A stretch of 40,992 nt of DNA from Candidatus Nomurabacteria bacterium (GCA_031275815.1 JAISOF010000025.1:1-40992); one strand, 5' to 3'; counted from the stretch's first letter, positions 8,402-16,881 are shown. The notes: a model not told the origin generated them from the sequence alone. Translations and numbers: made by a program.

Positions 8402-9072
8402 GGCTCTGGCTGCCAGATATAGTGGCTGTTTTTGGTTTCGCCCACGATTTTGAGCTGTCCGTCATCAACTAATTTTTTCAAACGACGTTGTACGGTGCGG
8501 CGATTGAGGTCGGGCAGTAGTTCGGTGGCGGTTTCAATGGTGATTGAGCCAAACTGTTTGACATAACTCAAAATCTGTATTGAATCACTTGACATTTTTT
8601 TTGTAAATCGCGTTGCGAGCGGTGTTTCAATCAAGGTCACCGACTCCAATACTTCAAGCGCTGAATAAGCAATTCCACCTATGAAATAGTCAATCCATGT
8701 CGTTAAGTCTGGAAACTGTTTGAGGTCATATTTTTTACCTTGCGCCGAACGGATGGCTTCATAATAAGCCGAACGGTCGGCAATATAGTAGTTTTCCGGC
8801 ACTAATGTGCCACGAAAATCATAATTGGTCAATCCCAACATCAACAAGGTCAGAAGTCGCGCCAAACGACCATTGCCGTCAGTAAAGGGATGGATGTCAA
8901 CAAATTCAATGTGCAGGATTGCGGCCAAAATCAGCGGATTAATCGACTGGAAGTTCAATTTGAGGTAATCAAGGAGCCGGACTGTCAAATCTTCCACGTG
9001 TTCGGGTGGCGGAGCGGTATAGATGACCTCTTCCAAAGTGTGACTGCGCCCGCCGCCAATGCCAAAGCGCAT
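8398..9072 (-). CDS. Fic-domain protein, N-terminally truncated and fused to an rpoD fragment
   Basis: 224 residues. The Fic motif HPFTDGNGRLAR near residue 62 matches HxFx(D/E)GNGRxxR of enzymes that transfer AMP or other nucleotide moieties to target proteins. A C-terminal winged-helix-like segment (NRRTVQRRLKKLVDDGQLK) is typical of Fic proteins with DNA-binding tails. The first ~16 residues ([16 protein letters not shown]) do not belong to Fic. They are translated from a 76-nt exact copy of the rpoD region-4 coding sequence. The normal Fic N-terminus, about 100 residues including where an inhibitory helix would be expected, is missing. No ribosome-binding site or -10 box is evident before the ATG, so it may be silent. 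It could be a decaying gene or a deregulated short Fic. Confidence 0.8.
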   Translation of the reverse strand: MRFGIGGGRSHTLEEVIYTAPPPEHVEDLTVRLLDYLKLNFQSINPLILAAILHIEFVDIHPFTDGNGRLARLLTLLMLGLTNYDFRGTLVPENYYIADRSAYYEAIRSAQGKKYDLKQFPDLTTWIDYFIGGIAYSALEVLESVTLIETPLATRFTKKMSSDSIQILSYVKQFGSITIETATELLPDLNRRTVQRRLKKLVDDGQLKIVGETKNSHYIWQPEP

Positions 9073-9100
9073 GCGGATGATTTTTTGTTCGCGTTCGCTG
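9025..9100 (-). repeat. Copied rpoD fragment (76 nt)
   Basis: Identical over 76 nt to 13362-13437, which encodes part of sigma region 4 in rpoD. It supplies the apparent start of the Fic reading frame. Confidence 0.9.
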
Positions 9101-9150
9101 TGGGTGGGTCAGATGGGGAGTGGAGTTTATGCAATTTGGGAAATAGCAAG

Positions 9151-12100
9151 CTAAACCTCCGGCGTCAAAGAGATTACCACCTCCCCTGTATATTCGCAAG
9201 CAGGCAAATCGTAAGTGGCTTTTGCGCCGAACCACACGACAGTGTCTTCGCCTTGCGACAAATCTGTGCTGGAGTCGGAGGTTTTGATGGGTGTTGGGAA
9301 AACGGTAATGCCTTGCCAGTTGTTGGGTGTGCTGTCGGTGTCGCCAACCGCATACCCCCAATGATTGTTCAACATCAAACCAACTTCTTCCAGCGCCTCA
9401 ATGTAGTATTTTTCATCACTAATAGTGCAAACAAGGTCTACTCCACTGTCACCAGCGGCAATATCAAGGTGATAACCTCCGGCATTATTGGTTTTGACAT
9501 TAGCGGTTAAATAACCCGACAACAACTGATTGGGCGTACCACTAAGGTTAATTTGGTTAAAGCTGAGTGACAGGGTGATGAAAGTAGAGGTGTATTCGTA
9601 GCCGTCTTCGACTGTCCATGCGTCGCCGGCGATTGAGACGTAGACGTCCACCGTCGCTGCTGCGTGCGCGGGGGTGGTCACGGTGAAGGTCGTGTCGTTC
9701 ACAATTGTGATGTTGGTGGCGGGCAGGTCGTCAAATTTCACTTCGATGTCGGCTGGTGTTAGGTTGGAGAAGTTGCCGCCTGTGAAGGTCACGGTTTCGC
9801 CGCCCAGGAAGGAGCCGGTTTTGGGGGCGAAGTCGACGTAGGTGTAGGTGCCGACGGTTACTAATTCATTGTTGGAAAAATTATTGTTTTGCACGTCTAC
9901 GCTGCCTGCTGGGTGTGCTGCTGGTGTGCAGGCAGTCAAATTCGCTGTTAGTGGGCACAATTCACCATCGATGAAGACTGATGCTAGAAGCGAAACTGTA
10001 GCGTATCCGTCACCGCTGTTGCCGGTGATTTGCGTGGAGTTGTCGGTGGGGCTGGGCATGCTGGAGTTGCCGGCGATGGTTTGCGCGCCGGAGAAGACTT
10101 TGCCGGAGTAATGTTCTGAGCATAAGGGGTCGGTGGTGCCATTGGCGCAAAGATTGTCACTACTATCTCGTCGTGGCGAACGGTCGCTTTGTCCGGCGAT
10201 GGCGACTGAGCCAATTAGTCCGGAAACATAAGACGAGCCGCCACCTCCGCCGCCAAAACAACACCCAGAATTGCCGCCACCTCCGCCGCCATAATATCCG
10301 CCGCCGCCGTTGCCTGTATTGATGTTAGTTACTCCAGCACCACCAACGCCAAATGTGCCAGCGGTTGCAGCAACAGCACCGCCATATGCCCCTGCCCCAG
10401 CTCCTCCGCTGGTTTGAGTGGCGCCACCACCGCCACCATCAGACCCACTTACTCCGCCACCAGTTAGTCCGCCACCGTATCCAGATTGACGAATATAGCT
10501 AAGATACTGACCATATCCTCCACCGCCAGCCGCTACCATAATGCGTGAGTTTAAGCCGGTTTCGCTGTCCCACGCGCCATTTTCTAAACGTACGTCTGTT
10601 GCGCCACCGCCACCACTCAAGCCTCCGGAAGCCCCGCCGTTATAACCGCCAGTCTTGCCAACACCTTGACCACCAACATTGATATATACAACTTCATTAG
10701 CATTCAGCCCAATGACACCTCTGGTATATCCACCTTTGGCGCCGTTTGTGGCGTTGTTTCCTTGCGCGCCCCAAAGTTGGAATGTGTAGTTGGCGTTAAT
10801 GGGGGCCGTAAACGTTGAGGTGCTTCCGGTGTACGGAAAACTATATTCTTTCATGCCGGAGAAATCTGACGCCACTCCACCTGTCGCTGGACCGAATTGT
10901 CGGGATAAAGAAGTATTGCCAAATGTTCCTATGGTGCCGAGGGTTTTGGCTTTATTGTTGATGGATAAAATTACGTCCCAATCTCCACTACTGAGAGAAG
11001 TGGGGATGTCAACTGTAAAAGTAGTATCATCAACAATGGTGATATTCTCACCAGTTTCCGTTCCGAAAGTCACTACAATATCGTTGCTGGATAAGCCACC
11101 AAGACTGCCACCGCTAAAAGTGATGGTCGCGGATAGGAGCGTACTTACATTTTTTGGCGAGTAGTCCCAATAAGTATAAGCGTCAGGTAAGGTAATAACG
11201 TCGTCATCAATGGTAATTTCGATATCCACTGCGCCGGTGGTGTGGGCTGGTGTTTTGCATTGAAAAGTCTGCACACTTATAATGGCGATGTCGGAGCATG
11301 GAGTGCCGTCAATAGTAACATTGTCTAGTGTGGTCGTGCCAATTAAATCTGCGTTGGTGATACGGGCGTAGCCGTTGCCAGCGTGACCGGTTTCAGTGCC
11401 ACCGCTCGGGGTGGGCATTTCGGCGTTGCCGGCAACGATTAAAGTATCTGAAAAAACTTTACCAGAGTAATGTTCTGAACATACGGGGTCGGTGGTGCCA
11501 TTGGCGCAAAGATTGTCACTACTATCTTGTCGTGGCGAACGGTCGCTCTGTCCGGCGATTGCTACTGAGCCGACTAGCCCGGAAACATAAGACGAGCCGC
11601 CACCACCGCCACCCCAGCAACAAGCAGAATTGCTACCACCTCCGCCACCATAGTATCCGCCACCTCCGCCACCCACAGAGGCATTAGTTATGCCAGCACC
11701 ACCAATGCCAAACGTGCCAGCGCTTCCAGCCCCAGCGCCACCGTATGCCGTGCCCCCAGATCCTCCACTGGTTTGAGTGGCGCCTCTACCATTCTCGTTG
11801 CCTGTCCCAGTGCCGCCGGTTAATCCGCCACCGTATCCAAAATTACGAACAATGTTTGAATATTGACCGTATCCACCGCCACCAGCTGCCACCATAATGC
11901 GTGAGTTTAAGCCAATTTCATCATTCCACGCGCCATTTTCTAAACGTACGTCCGTTGCGCCACCGCCACCACTCAAGCCGCCGGAAGCCCCGCCATTGTA
12001 GCCACCGACTGCGCCGACTCCTTGGGCGCCAACATGAAAATAAAGCGTGTCGCCGGCATTTAAGGAAATGGTGCCTTTGGTGTAGCCGCCTTTGGCGCCA

Positions 12101-12498
12101 TTGGTGGCGTTGTTTCCTTGCGCGCCCCAGAGTTCGATTTGGTAATCGCCGTCGGTGGGCGCGATGAAAGTTTGCGGGCTGCCGTCGGCGCCGTTTGTGC
12201 CGTTGTATGTATAATTTATGGGGTTGAACTGAAACTCTGGGCTGGTGAAGGTTAGGGTGTCGCCGCCGCTGGTTGGACCGAAGGTGCTGGAGATGATAAT
12301 ATTACTGGGATTGATATCCGCATAAGCCAACTCCCCCATTACCACATTGGCGACCGGACTAAAAACCATGATGAGGGCTATTGCAAGAAACTTAAGCGTT
12401 GACCATTTAGCCTTTCCATCTGGGGGGGGGGGGGTAGGCAACAGTACCTTACTTAATAAGGCAATATTAGCTGACTTCTCCTCACGTCTCTTAACCAT
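9151..12498 (-). CDS. Surface protein with two glycine-rich (ALK-type) and several IPT/TIG domains, phase-variable (C13 tract)
   Basis: 1115 residues from the ATG at 12498; the frame is open from 12531. The N-terminus is basic, then PTPPPP encoded by C13, then a signal helix (FLAIALIMVFSPVANVVM) ending near AYA. Two long modules (FxAPTDGDYQIELWGAQG ... GGATDVRLENGAW ... SRIMVAAGGGGYG ... GGGGGSSYVSG) match the Gly_rich family first defined in ALK/LTK receptors. They alternate with IPT/TIG Ig-like domains (FGPTSGGDTLTFTSP, FAPKTGSFLGGETVTFTGG). The last ~150 residues are a CPR-type domain (VKTNNAGGYHLDIAAG, WGYAV, WFGAKATYDLPACEYTGEV). No anchor helix is seen at the C-terminus. With 12 or 14 C the frame soon reaches TAG or TAA. 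Likely an adhesin or host-binding factor. Confidence 0.88.
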   Translation of the reverse strand: MVKRREEKSANIALLSKVLLPTPPPPDGKAKWSTLKFLAIALIMVFSPVANVVMGELAYADINPSNIIISSTFGPTSGGDTLTFTSPEFQFNPINYTYNGTNGADGSPQTFIAPTDGDYQIELWGAQGNNATNGAKGGYTKGTISLNAGDTLYFHVGAQGVGAVGGYNGGASGGLSGGGGATDVRLENGAWNDEIGLNSRIMVAAGGGGYGQYSNIVRNFGYGGGLTGGTGTGNENGRGATQTSGGSGGTAYGGAGAGSAGTFGIGGAGITNASVGGGGGGYYGGGGGSNSACCWGGGGGGSSYVSGLVGSVAIAGQSDRSPRQDSSDNLCANGTTDPVCSEHYSGKVFSDTLIVAGNAEMPTPSGGTETGHAGNGYARITNADLIGTTTLDNVTIDGTPCSDIAIISVQTFQCKTPAHTTGAVDIEITIDDDVITLPDAYTYWDYSPKNVSTLLSATITFSGGSLGGLSSNDIVVTFGTETGENITIVDDTTFTVDIPTSLSSGDWDVILSINNKAKTLGTIGTFGNTSLSRQFGPATGGVASDFSGMKEYSFPYTGSTSTFTAPINANYTFQLWGAQGNNATNGAKGGYTRGVIGLNANEVVYINVGGQGVGKTGGYNGGASGGLSGGGGATDVRLENGAWDSETGLNSRIMVAAGGGGYGQYLSYIRQSGYGGGLTGGGVSGSDGGGGGATQTSGGAGAGAYGGAVAATAGTFGVGGAGVTNINTGNGGGGYYGGGGGGNSGCCFGGGGGGSSYVSGLIGSVAIAGQSDRSPRRDSSDNLCANGTTDPLCSEHYSGKVFSGAQTIAGNSSMPSPTDNSTQITGNSGDGYATVSLLASVFIDGELCPLTANLTACTPAAHPAGSVDVQNNNFSNNELVTVGTYTYVDFAPKTGSFLGGETVTFTGGNFSNLTPADIEVKFDDLPATNITIVNDTTFTVTTPAHAAATVDVYVSIAGDAWTVEDGYEYTSTFITLSLSFNQINLSGTPNQLLSGYLTANVKTNNAGGYHLDIAAGDSGVDLVCTISDEKYYIEALEEVGLMLNNHWGYAVGDTDSTPNNWQGITVFPTPIKTSDSSTDLSQGEDTVVWFGAKATYDLPACEYTGEVVISLTPEV
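12422..12434 (-). repeat. Homopolymer C13 (coding strand) in signal-peptide region
   Basis: Thirteen G on the plus strand, read as C13 by the surface gene (Thr-Pro-Pro-Pro-Pro). It is in frame (ON) in this sequence. One base less leads to TAG about 19 codons on; one more leads to TAA within 6 codons. Confidence 0.92.
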
Positions 12499-12509
12499 AA
12501 CTGCCATAT

Positions 12510-12538
12510 ATTGTATGGTAAACGTTGCCATAATGCAA
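12510..12538 (-). promoter_or_regulatory. Promoter of glycine-rich surface gene
   Basis: TTGCAT, a 17-nt spacer and TACAAT. The predicted transcription start falls between the ATGs at 12507 and 12498, which favours 12498 as a near-leaderless start. Confidence 0.65.
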
Positions 12539-12599
12539 GCTTTTTACGAAGTTTTTTAAATGGGGTTGAGCGGATTAGAGTATTATGAGAAAACTGGGC

Positions 12600-12628
12600 T
12601 TGCATTTTAGAGCTGAGTGTAGTAATAT
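12600..12628 (+). promoter_or_regulatory. Promoter of toxin-antitoxin pair with possible operator
   Basis: TTGCAT, 17 nt and TAATAT. An imperfect palindrome with arms TAGTA and TACTA spans and follows the -10 box, as expected for an autoregulated antitoxin promoter. A Shine-Dalgarno-like GAAGAAAGGG precedes the ATG at 12671. Confidence 0.55.
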
Positions 12629-12670
12629 GGTAAATATACTAATAATAAATGGTGAAGAAAGGGTAAAGTT

Positions 12671-12931
12671 ATGGCTAAAGATGCAATGATGGTCATCAAA
12701 ACCACCTCTGAAACTAAGGAGTTGATTAAGTGTGCTGCGGAAAGATTGGGGTTGTCGGTTAATTCTTTTGTGATTATGGTGGCAAAAAATGCTGCTGGTA
12801 GTGACGAGATTGTTCTCAAAAACGACAGCGATGAGGCTGACCTCTCTGTAATTAGTCGCGCCGAAGAATATAACGCCAACCACAAAGCTTCAGCGACGTG
12901 GGACGAGCTGAAGGCGCAATATGGCGTATAA
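12671..12931 (+). CDS. Antitoxin, RelB/ribbon-helix-helix type
   Basis: 86 residues. The N-terminal half (IKTTSETKELIKCAAERLGLSVN, quoted in part: TSETKELIKCAAERLGLSV) has the beta-strand then helix-turn-helix pattern of ribbon-helix-helix antitoxins (RelB/DinJ/DUF1778-like). The C-terminal part is acidic, with an amphipathic tail (SRAEEYNANHKASATWDELK) that would wrap the toxin. Its stop overlaps the start of the downstream RelE-like gene by 11 nt, the usual type II layout. It should neutralise the toxin and repress its own promoter, where a palindrome is visible. Placement inside the putative island at the rpoD end suggests a maintenance role for the island; this is inference. Confidence 0.82.
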   Translation: MAKDAMMVIKTTSETKELIKCAAERLGLSVNSFVIMVAKNAAGSDEIVLKNDSDEADLSVISRAEEYNANHKASATWDELKAQYGV

Positions 12932-13187
12932 AATCGTTCCGACGGCACGCTTTGAGAAAGATTTAACCAAAATCGGTCGCGCAAATGCCACGCATGTTGT
13001 TCGATGGGTGGCTGAAAATCTGGAGGGAACCGACAATCCACGCTTGCGTGGCAAGCGACTGAAACATGATTTAAAACAATATTGGCGTTACCGGATTGGC
13101 GATTATCGGTTGTTGGTGGAGATTATTGATGATGAGTTAATTTTGGAGTTGATTACTATTGCGCATCGTCGTGAGGTTTATCGGTAG
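12921..13187 (+). CDS. Toxin, RelE/ParE family
   Basis: 88 residues. The pattern GKRLKHDLKQYWRYRIGDYR followed by hydrophobic strands and HRREVYR at the C-terminus is typical of RelE-type toxins. In RelE itself such basic and aromatic residues cleave mRNA in the ribosomal A site; other members act on gyrase, so the target cannot be fixed from sequence. It is translationally coupled to the antitoxin by an 11-nt overlap. The gene ends 28 nt before the 40-nt repeat that follows the rpoD stop, on the opposite strand. Confidence 0.87.
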   Translation: MAYKIVPTARFEKDLTKIGRANATHVVRWVAENLEGTDNPRLRGKRLKHDLKQYWRYRIGDYRLLVEIIDDELILELITIAHRREVYR

Positions 13188-13214
13188 AGGCATAAGGCGC
13201 AATGCTGAGTTAGT

Positions 13215-13254
13215 TTCGCGACATATTTGCGACAGTTTTTGCGACAAAAATTAC
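13215..13254. repeat. 40-nt direct repeat copy 2 (GTCGC-rich), after rpoD stop codon
   Basis: Partner of 8362-8401 in the same orientation, 36 of 40 identical. Together they bracket Fic, the glycine-rich surface gene and the toxin-antitoxin pair. Confidence 0.85.
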
Positions 13255-14207
13255 TTCAAATATTCATGCAATTTCTTCGTGTCGCGGTTCTTGCGCAGTT
13301 TCGCCAAGGCTTTCGCCTCGATTTGGCGAATGCGCTCGCGCGTCACCGAAAACTCGCTGCCGACCTCTTCCAAAGTGTGACTGCGCCCGCCGCCAATGCC
13401 AAAGCGCATGCGGATGATTTTTTGTTCGCGTTCGCTGAGGGTGGACAGCACAGCTTGGATTTGTTCTTTCAAAAGCTGCACGGACGCCGCCTCTTCAGGT
13501 GAAGTTTGCGCCTCGTCCTCGATGAAATCGCCAATCACCGAATCATCATCGTCGCTGTCTTTGCCAATCGCGGCGTCCAGCGACACCACATCTTGCTTGA
13601 TTTTCATGACGTGCTCAATTTTCGCGGGCTCCATGTCCAGCTCTTCCGCTAGCTCCTCAATCGTCGGCTCGTGGTTCAGCTCTTGCGTCATGCGCCGCTG
13701 TGTGCGCAACAGTTTGTTGATGGTCTCCACCATGTGCACCGGAATCCGGATGGTGCGCGCTTGGTCGGCAATCGCCCGTGTGATGGCTTGACGAATCCAC
13801 CACGTGGCATAAGTGGAAAACTTGAAACCCCTTTCAGGATCGAACTTGTCCACCGCCCTCAGTAGCCCCGTGTTGCCCTCTTGAATCAAATCCAAAAAGT
13901 CCAGCCCGCGCCCCGAATAGCGCTTGGCAATCGACACCACAAGGCGCATGTTGGACTCCACCATCTTGTCCTTCGCCTTTTTGTCGCCTTTCAAAATCCG
14001 TTTCGCCAACTCATACTCCTCCTCGTTGGTGAGCAGGGGTATTTTGCCAATTTCATGCAGATATAACTTCACAGAGTCGTCCGACACCTCATTAATGTCC
14101 GCCTCAATCGAAAGTTGCAACTCCTCCTCCGGAATCTCTTCCAATTCCGCCGGATCCAAATCGCCGCTGATATCTTCAAGTAATTCCAAATCGTCTTTAT
14201 CGCTCAT
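13251..14207 (-). CDS. rpoD: Primary sigma factor RpoD (SigA)
   Basis: 318 residues. An acidic N-terminal stretch is followed by region 1.2 ([16 protein letters not shown]), region 2 ([27 protein letters not shown], core 2.4 [15 protein letters not shown]), region 3, and region 4 ([16 protein letters not shown] ... [16 protein letters not shown]). It is shorter than Proteobacterial RpoD because region 1.1 and the non-conserved insert are reduced, as in many small-genome bacteria. It directs RNA polymerase to the TTGACA/TATAAT-type promoters seen throughout the window. Its ATG overlaps the end of dnaG by 11 nt (ATGAGCGATAA), so the two are translationally coupled in the classic dnaG-rpoD operon. 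A 76-nt piece of region 4 is duplicated at 9025-9100. Confidence 0.97.
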   Translation of the reverse strand: MSDKDDLELLEDISGDLDPAELEEIPEEELQLSIEADINEVSDDSVKLYLHEIGKIPLLTNEEEYELAKRILKGDKKAKDKMVESNMRLVVSIAKRYSGRGLDFLDLIQEGNTGLLRAVDKFDPERGFKFSTYATWWIRQAITRAIADQARTIRIPVHMVETINKLLRTQRRMTQELNHEPTIEELAEELDMEPAKIEHVMKIKQDVVSLDAAIGKDSDDDDSVIGDFIEDEAQTSPEEAASVQLLKEQIQAVLSTLSEREQKIIRMRFGIGGGRSHTLEEVGSEFSVTRERIRQIEAKALAKLRKNRDTKKLHEYLK

Positions 14208-15951
14208 GATATTCCTTGTTTAATCCTTCTAATTGTTTGGTTAATGCTATTTTTTGTTTTTGCAGTTCTGTTACAGATTCCAAGTCATCCGATTCATCAG
14301 CTTCCCGAATTAAATTGGACAACTCGTCAATCTGTTGTTTGACTTTATTTTTCTCTACTTCTTTTAGCAGGGACTCCAATTCTTGCTGAAAATCAATGTT
14401 TTCCAAGACGGAGTATCTTCCCTCTGCTCGTAGGCTTAATACCTGTGCAGTAGTATAAACATCACCGGCTTTTTTGTCAAGTTTTTGCCCGTTGATGATG
14501 GCGCGCGCAACGGCGGCTTTCGCGTCTTCCGCAAACTCCAAACCTTCCAAGTGTGCGGTGGGCAGCCCGCCTTGCCACAAATAAATCCCAAGAATGGTGT
14601 CCAAAACCAAGTTTTCAGCGGGTGGCGGGGCGGCATGTTCTGCGATTTTCATCGGTTTTTTGGGGCGCGGCTTGATTGCTTGGTCAATCAAGGTTTGGGC
14701 TTTGTGCTTGATGGCGTCTTCGGACAATTTCAACTTTTCCGCCAATTTTCGCTCATATTCCGCTTTTTCCACTTCATCGACGATGTGGTTGATTAACTCC
14801 AGTGCCTTGGAGCTGTATTCCCGTTTCCCCGCGCCGGTCGACAAGTCCAATGTGGTTTCATATTGCGCGAGCACCCATTCCATGGCGGGTTGGGTGTTTT
14901 GCACGGCGGCCTGCCACAGCGCGGGGTCTTTTTGGATTAGTTCGTCGGGGTCTTTGGCACCATAATCAGCGATGATAGAGAGGTTAATGCCGAGTTTGCT
15001 GGCAACACCCACTGCTCTTTCCGCCGCCCGCACCCCCGCCGCGTCGCCGTCATAGGCCAGCCGGAGGTCGGTTGTCCAGCGCGAGAGAGTTTTCAGCTGC
15101 TCCTCAGTCATGGCAGTGCCGGCGGTCGCCACCGCCTCGCAAACGCCGGCTTGGTGCGACGAAATCACGTCCATGTTGCCCTCCACAATCACCGCAAAGC
15201 CGGATTTCCGGATGGCGTCTTTGGCTTGGCTCAGCCCAAACACGTGCCGGCTTTTGTCATACACGAAAGTCTGCGGGGAATTAAGGTATTTTGGGGCGTT
15301 TTTGTCTGCGTCGTCCACGATTCTGCCCGTAAACCCAATTGTTGCCCCCCCGCTGTCCATCAACGGTATCATCATTCGACCCTTGAACAAATCGCTTTTG
15401 AACCGGTTGAACAACCCCGCCGCCGTGATTTCCGCCTCCGAACAGCCGCGTTTTTTCAAGAAATCGGTCAAGGCCTTGCCGGAACTCGGTGCATAACCAA
15501 TGCGAAAATCGGTGACGGTTTTGCGGGCAAGGTTGCGCTTATAAAACACATATTCCATCACTTTTGGATTTTTTGTCAAGGTGAAACGGTAATATTTTTC
15601 CGCGAGCCCCAACACCGCCAGCAGTTTTTTGCGTTTTTTGGCGGCAGTTTCATCGGTGCGAAAGTTATACAGCTTGAGGTCGACGCCGGCCTTGTGCGCC
15701 AAGTGCTCCAAAGCCTCGCGAAAAGTCATGCCCTCCACCTCCATAATGAAAGAGAAAATATCGCCGCCCTTGCCCGAAGAATAATCGTGCCACACTCCCC
15801 TTTCAGGACTGACCATGAAACTGGGCGTTTTCTCATTGGTGAAAGGACTCAACGCCTTCAAATTGCGCCCCGCGCGCTTCAACTCCAAATACTGCCCGAT
15901 GACGTCCTCAACCGGCAGCCGACTTCTCACTTCTTCTTTGGCGTCTTGCAT
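14197..15951 (-). CDS. dnaG: DNA primase DnaG with degenerate zinc-binding domain
   Basis: 584 residues. DnaG makes RNA primers at the replication fork. The N-terminal CHC2 domain is recognisable ([19 protein letters not shown]), but all four expected zinc ligands are replaced: the CPFH position reads SPFT and the FGCxxC position reads DYSSGKGG. The TOPRIM core is intact, with EGNMD near residue 255 and AYDGDAAG near 310, so catalysis should be retained. A C-terminal helical region ([19 protein letters not shown]-type coiled coil) should contact the helicase. It heads the dnaG-rpoD operon. The ATG at 15951 follows a TAAAAT box with a 6-nt gap, indicating a leaderless message. Confidence 0.95.
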   Translation of the reverse strand: MQDAKEEVRSRLPVEDVIGQYLELKRAGRNLKALSPFTNEKTPSFMVSPERGVWHDYSSGKGGDIFSFIMEVEGMTFREALEHLAHKAGVDLKLYNFRTDETAAKKRKKLLAVLGLAEKYYRFTLTKNPKVMEYVFYKRNLARKTVTDFRIGYAPSSGKALTDFLKKRGCSEAEITAAGLFNRFKSDLFKGRMMIPLMDSGGATIGFTGRIVDDADKNAPKYLNSPQTFVYDKSRHVFGLSQAKDAIRKSGFAVIVEGNMDVISSHQAGVCEAVATAGTAMTEEQLKTLSRWTTDLRLAYDGDAAGVRAAERAVGVASKLGINLSIIADYGAKDPDELIQKDPALWQAAVQNTQPAMEWVLAQYETTLDLSTGAGKREYSSKALELINHIVDEVEKAEYERKLAEKLKLSEDAIKHKAQTLIDQAIKPRPKKPMKIAEHAAPPPAENLVLDTILGIYLWQGGLPTAHLEGLEFAEDAKAAVARAIINGQKLDKKAGDVYTTAQVLSLRAEGRYSVLENIDFQQELESLLKEVEKNKVKQQIDELSNLIREADESDDLESVTELQKQKIALTKQLEGLNKEYHER

Positions 15952-15957
15952 GGGTAT

Positions 15958-16032
15958 ATTTTATCACATATATAGTGACACCTCATCCGAAAAATGTGCA
16001 AAAAGCCTGCAAACTTCATCCGAAAAATGTGC
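15958..16032 (-). promoter_or_regulatory. dnaG promoter region with palindrome and two 17-nt iterons
   Basis: TAAAAT at 15963-15958 is preceded by TGA (extended -10). TCAC-N7-GTGA forms an inverted repeat at 15964-15978. Upstream, TCATCCGAAAAATGTGC (plus strand) occurs exactly twice, at 15983 and 16016. The copies are 33 bp apart, about three helical turns, which suggests binding sites for a regulator. Confidence 0.5.
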
Positions 16033-16158
16033 GATCGTCTCAGGCGGATTATAAACAGACGGGTAATTTATACGATGTGCCTTTGTATATGTTGAGTGAG
16101 TTTTTACGAAATAGATAGGCGGGTGGTTGTGGCAGCCTCTCTCACCGTTGTTAGTCGC

Positions 16159-16548
16159 TCAAGGCTCCTTGGCGGTGCCGGATTGCATGGCAAGTTTTTT
16201 GTCGAACGTCCAGAGGGGTTCGGACTGCTTGAGGCGGGCATATTCGGTGAGGCAGCAATCCACGAAGGAGAGTTTGGGGTGGGCGAGATAGATGGGGAGG
16301 GCGGATTGGAAGAGGGCGCGGTTGCATTTGATGTTGGGCAGATCGATAATGCTAAAAAGGGCTTCGTTGATGTGGGCGCGGTCGTAATGGTAGTAGTTTT
16401 CCAAAACGTAAACCAGCTCAACGATTGCTATGTCAGCGACGTGGTAATTTACCGGTCGATTGATGATGTGACGCGCTTTTTGGCATTGGTGTGGGATGTC
16501 CCCTGTGATTAATCTCACCAAAATGCTGGTATCAAGTGATTCAATCAT
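16159..16548 (-). CDS. PIN-domain toxin, VapC type
   Basis: 129 residues. PIN-domain acidic residues are visible in LDTSILV near residue 6, VELVYVL near 44, SFVDCCLTEYA near 95 and FDKKLA near 116, the order expected for a VapC ribonuclease that uses Mg2+ to cleave RNA (in known cases tRNA or 23S rRNA). It overlaps the upstream AbrB-type antitoxin gene by 8 nt. Nothing suggests inactivation. Confidence 0.88.
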   Translation of the reverse strand: MIESLDTSILVRLITGDIPHQCQKARHIINRPVNYHVADIAIVELVYVLENYYHYDRAHINEALFSIIDLPNIKCNRALFQSALPIYLAHPKLSFVDCCLTEYARLKQSEPLWTFDKKLAMQSGTAKEP

Positions 16549-16846
16549 AGAGTCCAGCCATTTCTTTTAGGCGTCGCTTACCGGCTTCGGTTTTGGCATA
16601 AGCTTCTTTCATTTCAGAGACCGTTAATCCAGCTTTGATGTGGTGTTTTTTAGCGATTTTTTTGGTGTATTCGTGCATTTTGGTCAAGACTTCATCTAAG
16701 TCCTCGACTTTCGTCATTACTATTTCGTCGTTATTTTTGTTGATTTCCAGCCGAGTTTTGTTGCCTGTGCTTAGCCCAAACATTTCGCGGATGGGCTTTG
16801 GTAAGGTAATTTGCCCCTTGCTGGAGACGGTTGCGATGTATGACAT
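16541..16846 (-). CDS. Antitoxin, AbrB/MazE swapped-hairpin type
   Basis: 101 residues. The N-terminus ATVSSKGQITLPKPIREMFG is the SpoVT-AbrB DNA-binding motif. The C-terminal 50 residues are helical and charged, suited to binding the PIN toxin encoded just downstream. A good Shine-Dalgarno (AAGGAG, 9 nt from ATG) and a consensus promoter precede it. The promoter is surrounded by repeated GTAAAG/CTTTAC half-sites, consistent with autorepression. Confidence 0.88.
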   Translation of the reverse strand: MSYIATVSSKGQITLPKPIREMFGLSTGNKTRLEINKNNDEIVMTKVEDLDEVLTKMHEYTKKIAKKHHIKAGLTVSEMKEAYAKTEAGKRRLKEMAGLYD

Positions 16847-16881
16847 ATTTGGTTGCTCCTTACTTTTATGTTATGGTAAAG

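Noticed and set aside
15151-15975. 274-codon plus-strand frame opposite dnaG
   Set aside because: It is antisense to a certain gene, lacks initiation signals and has no domain features.
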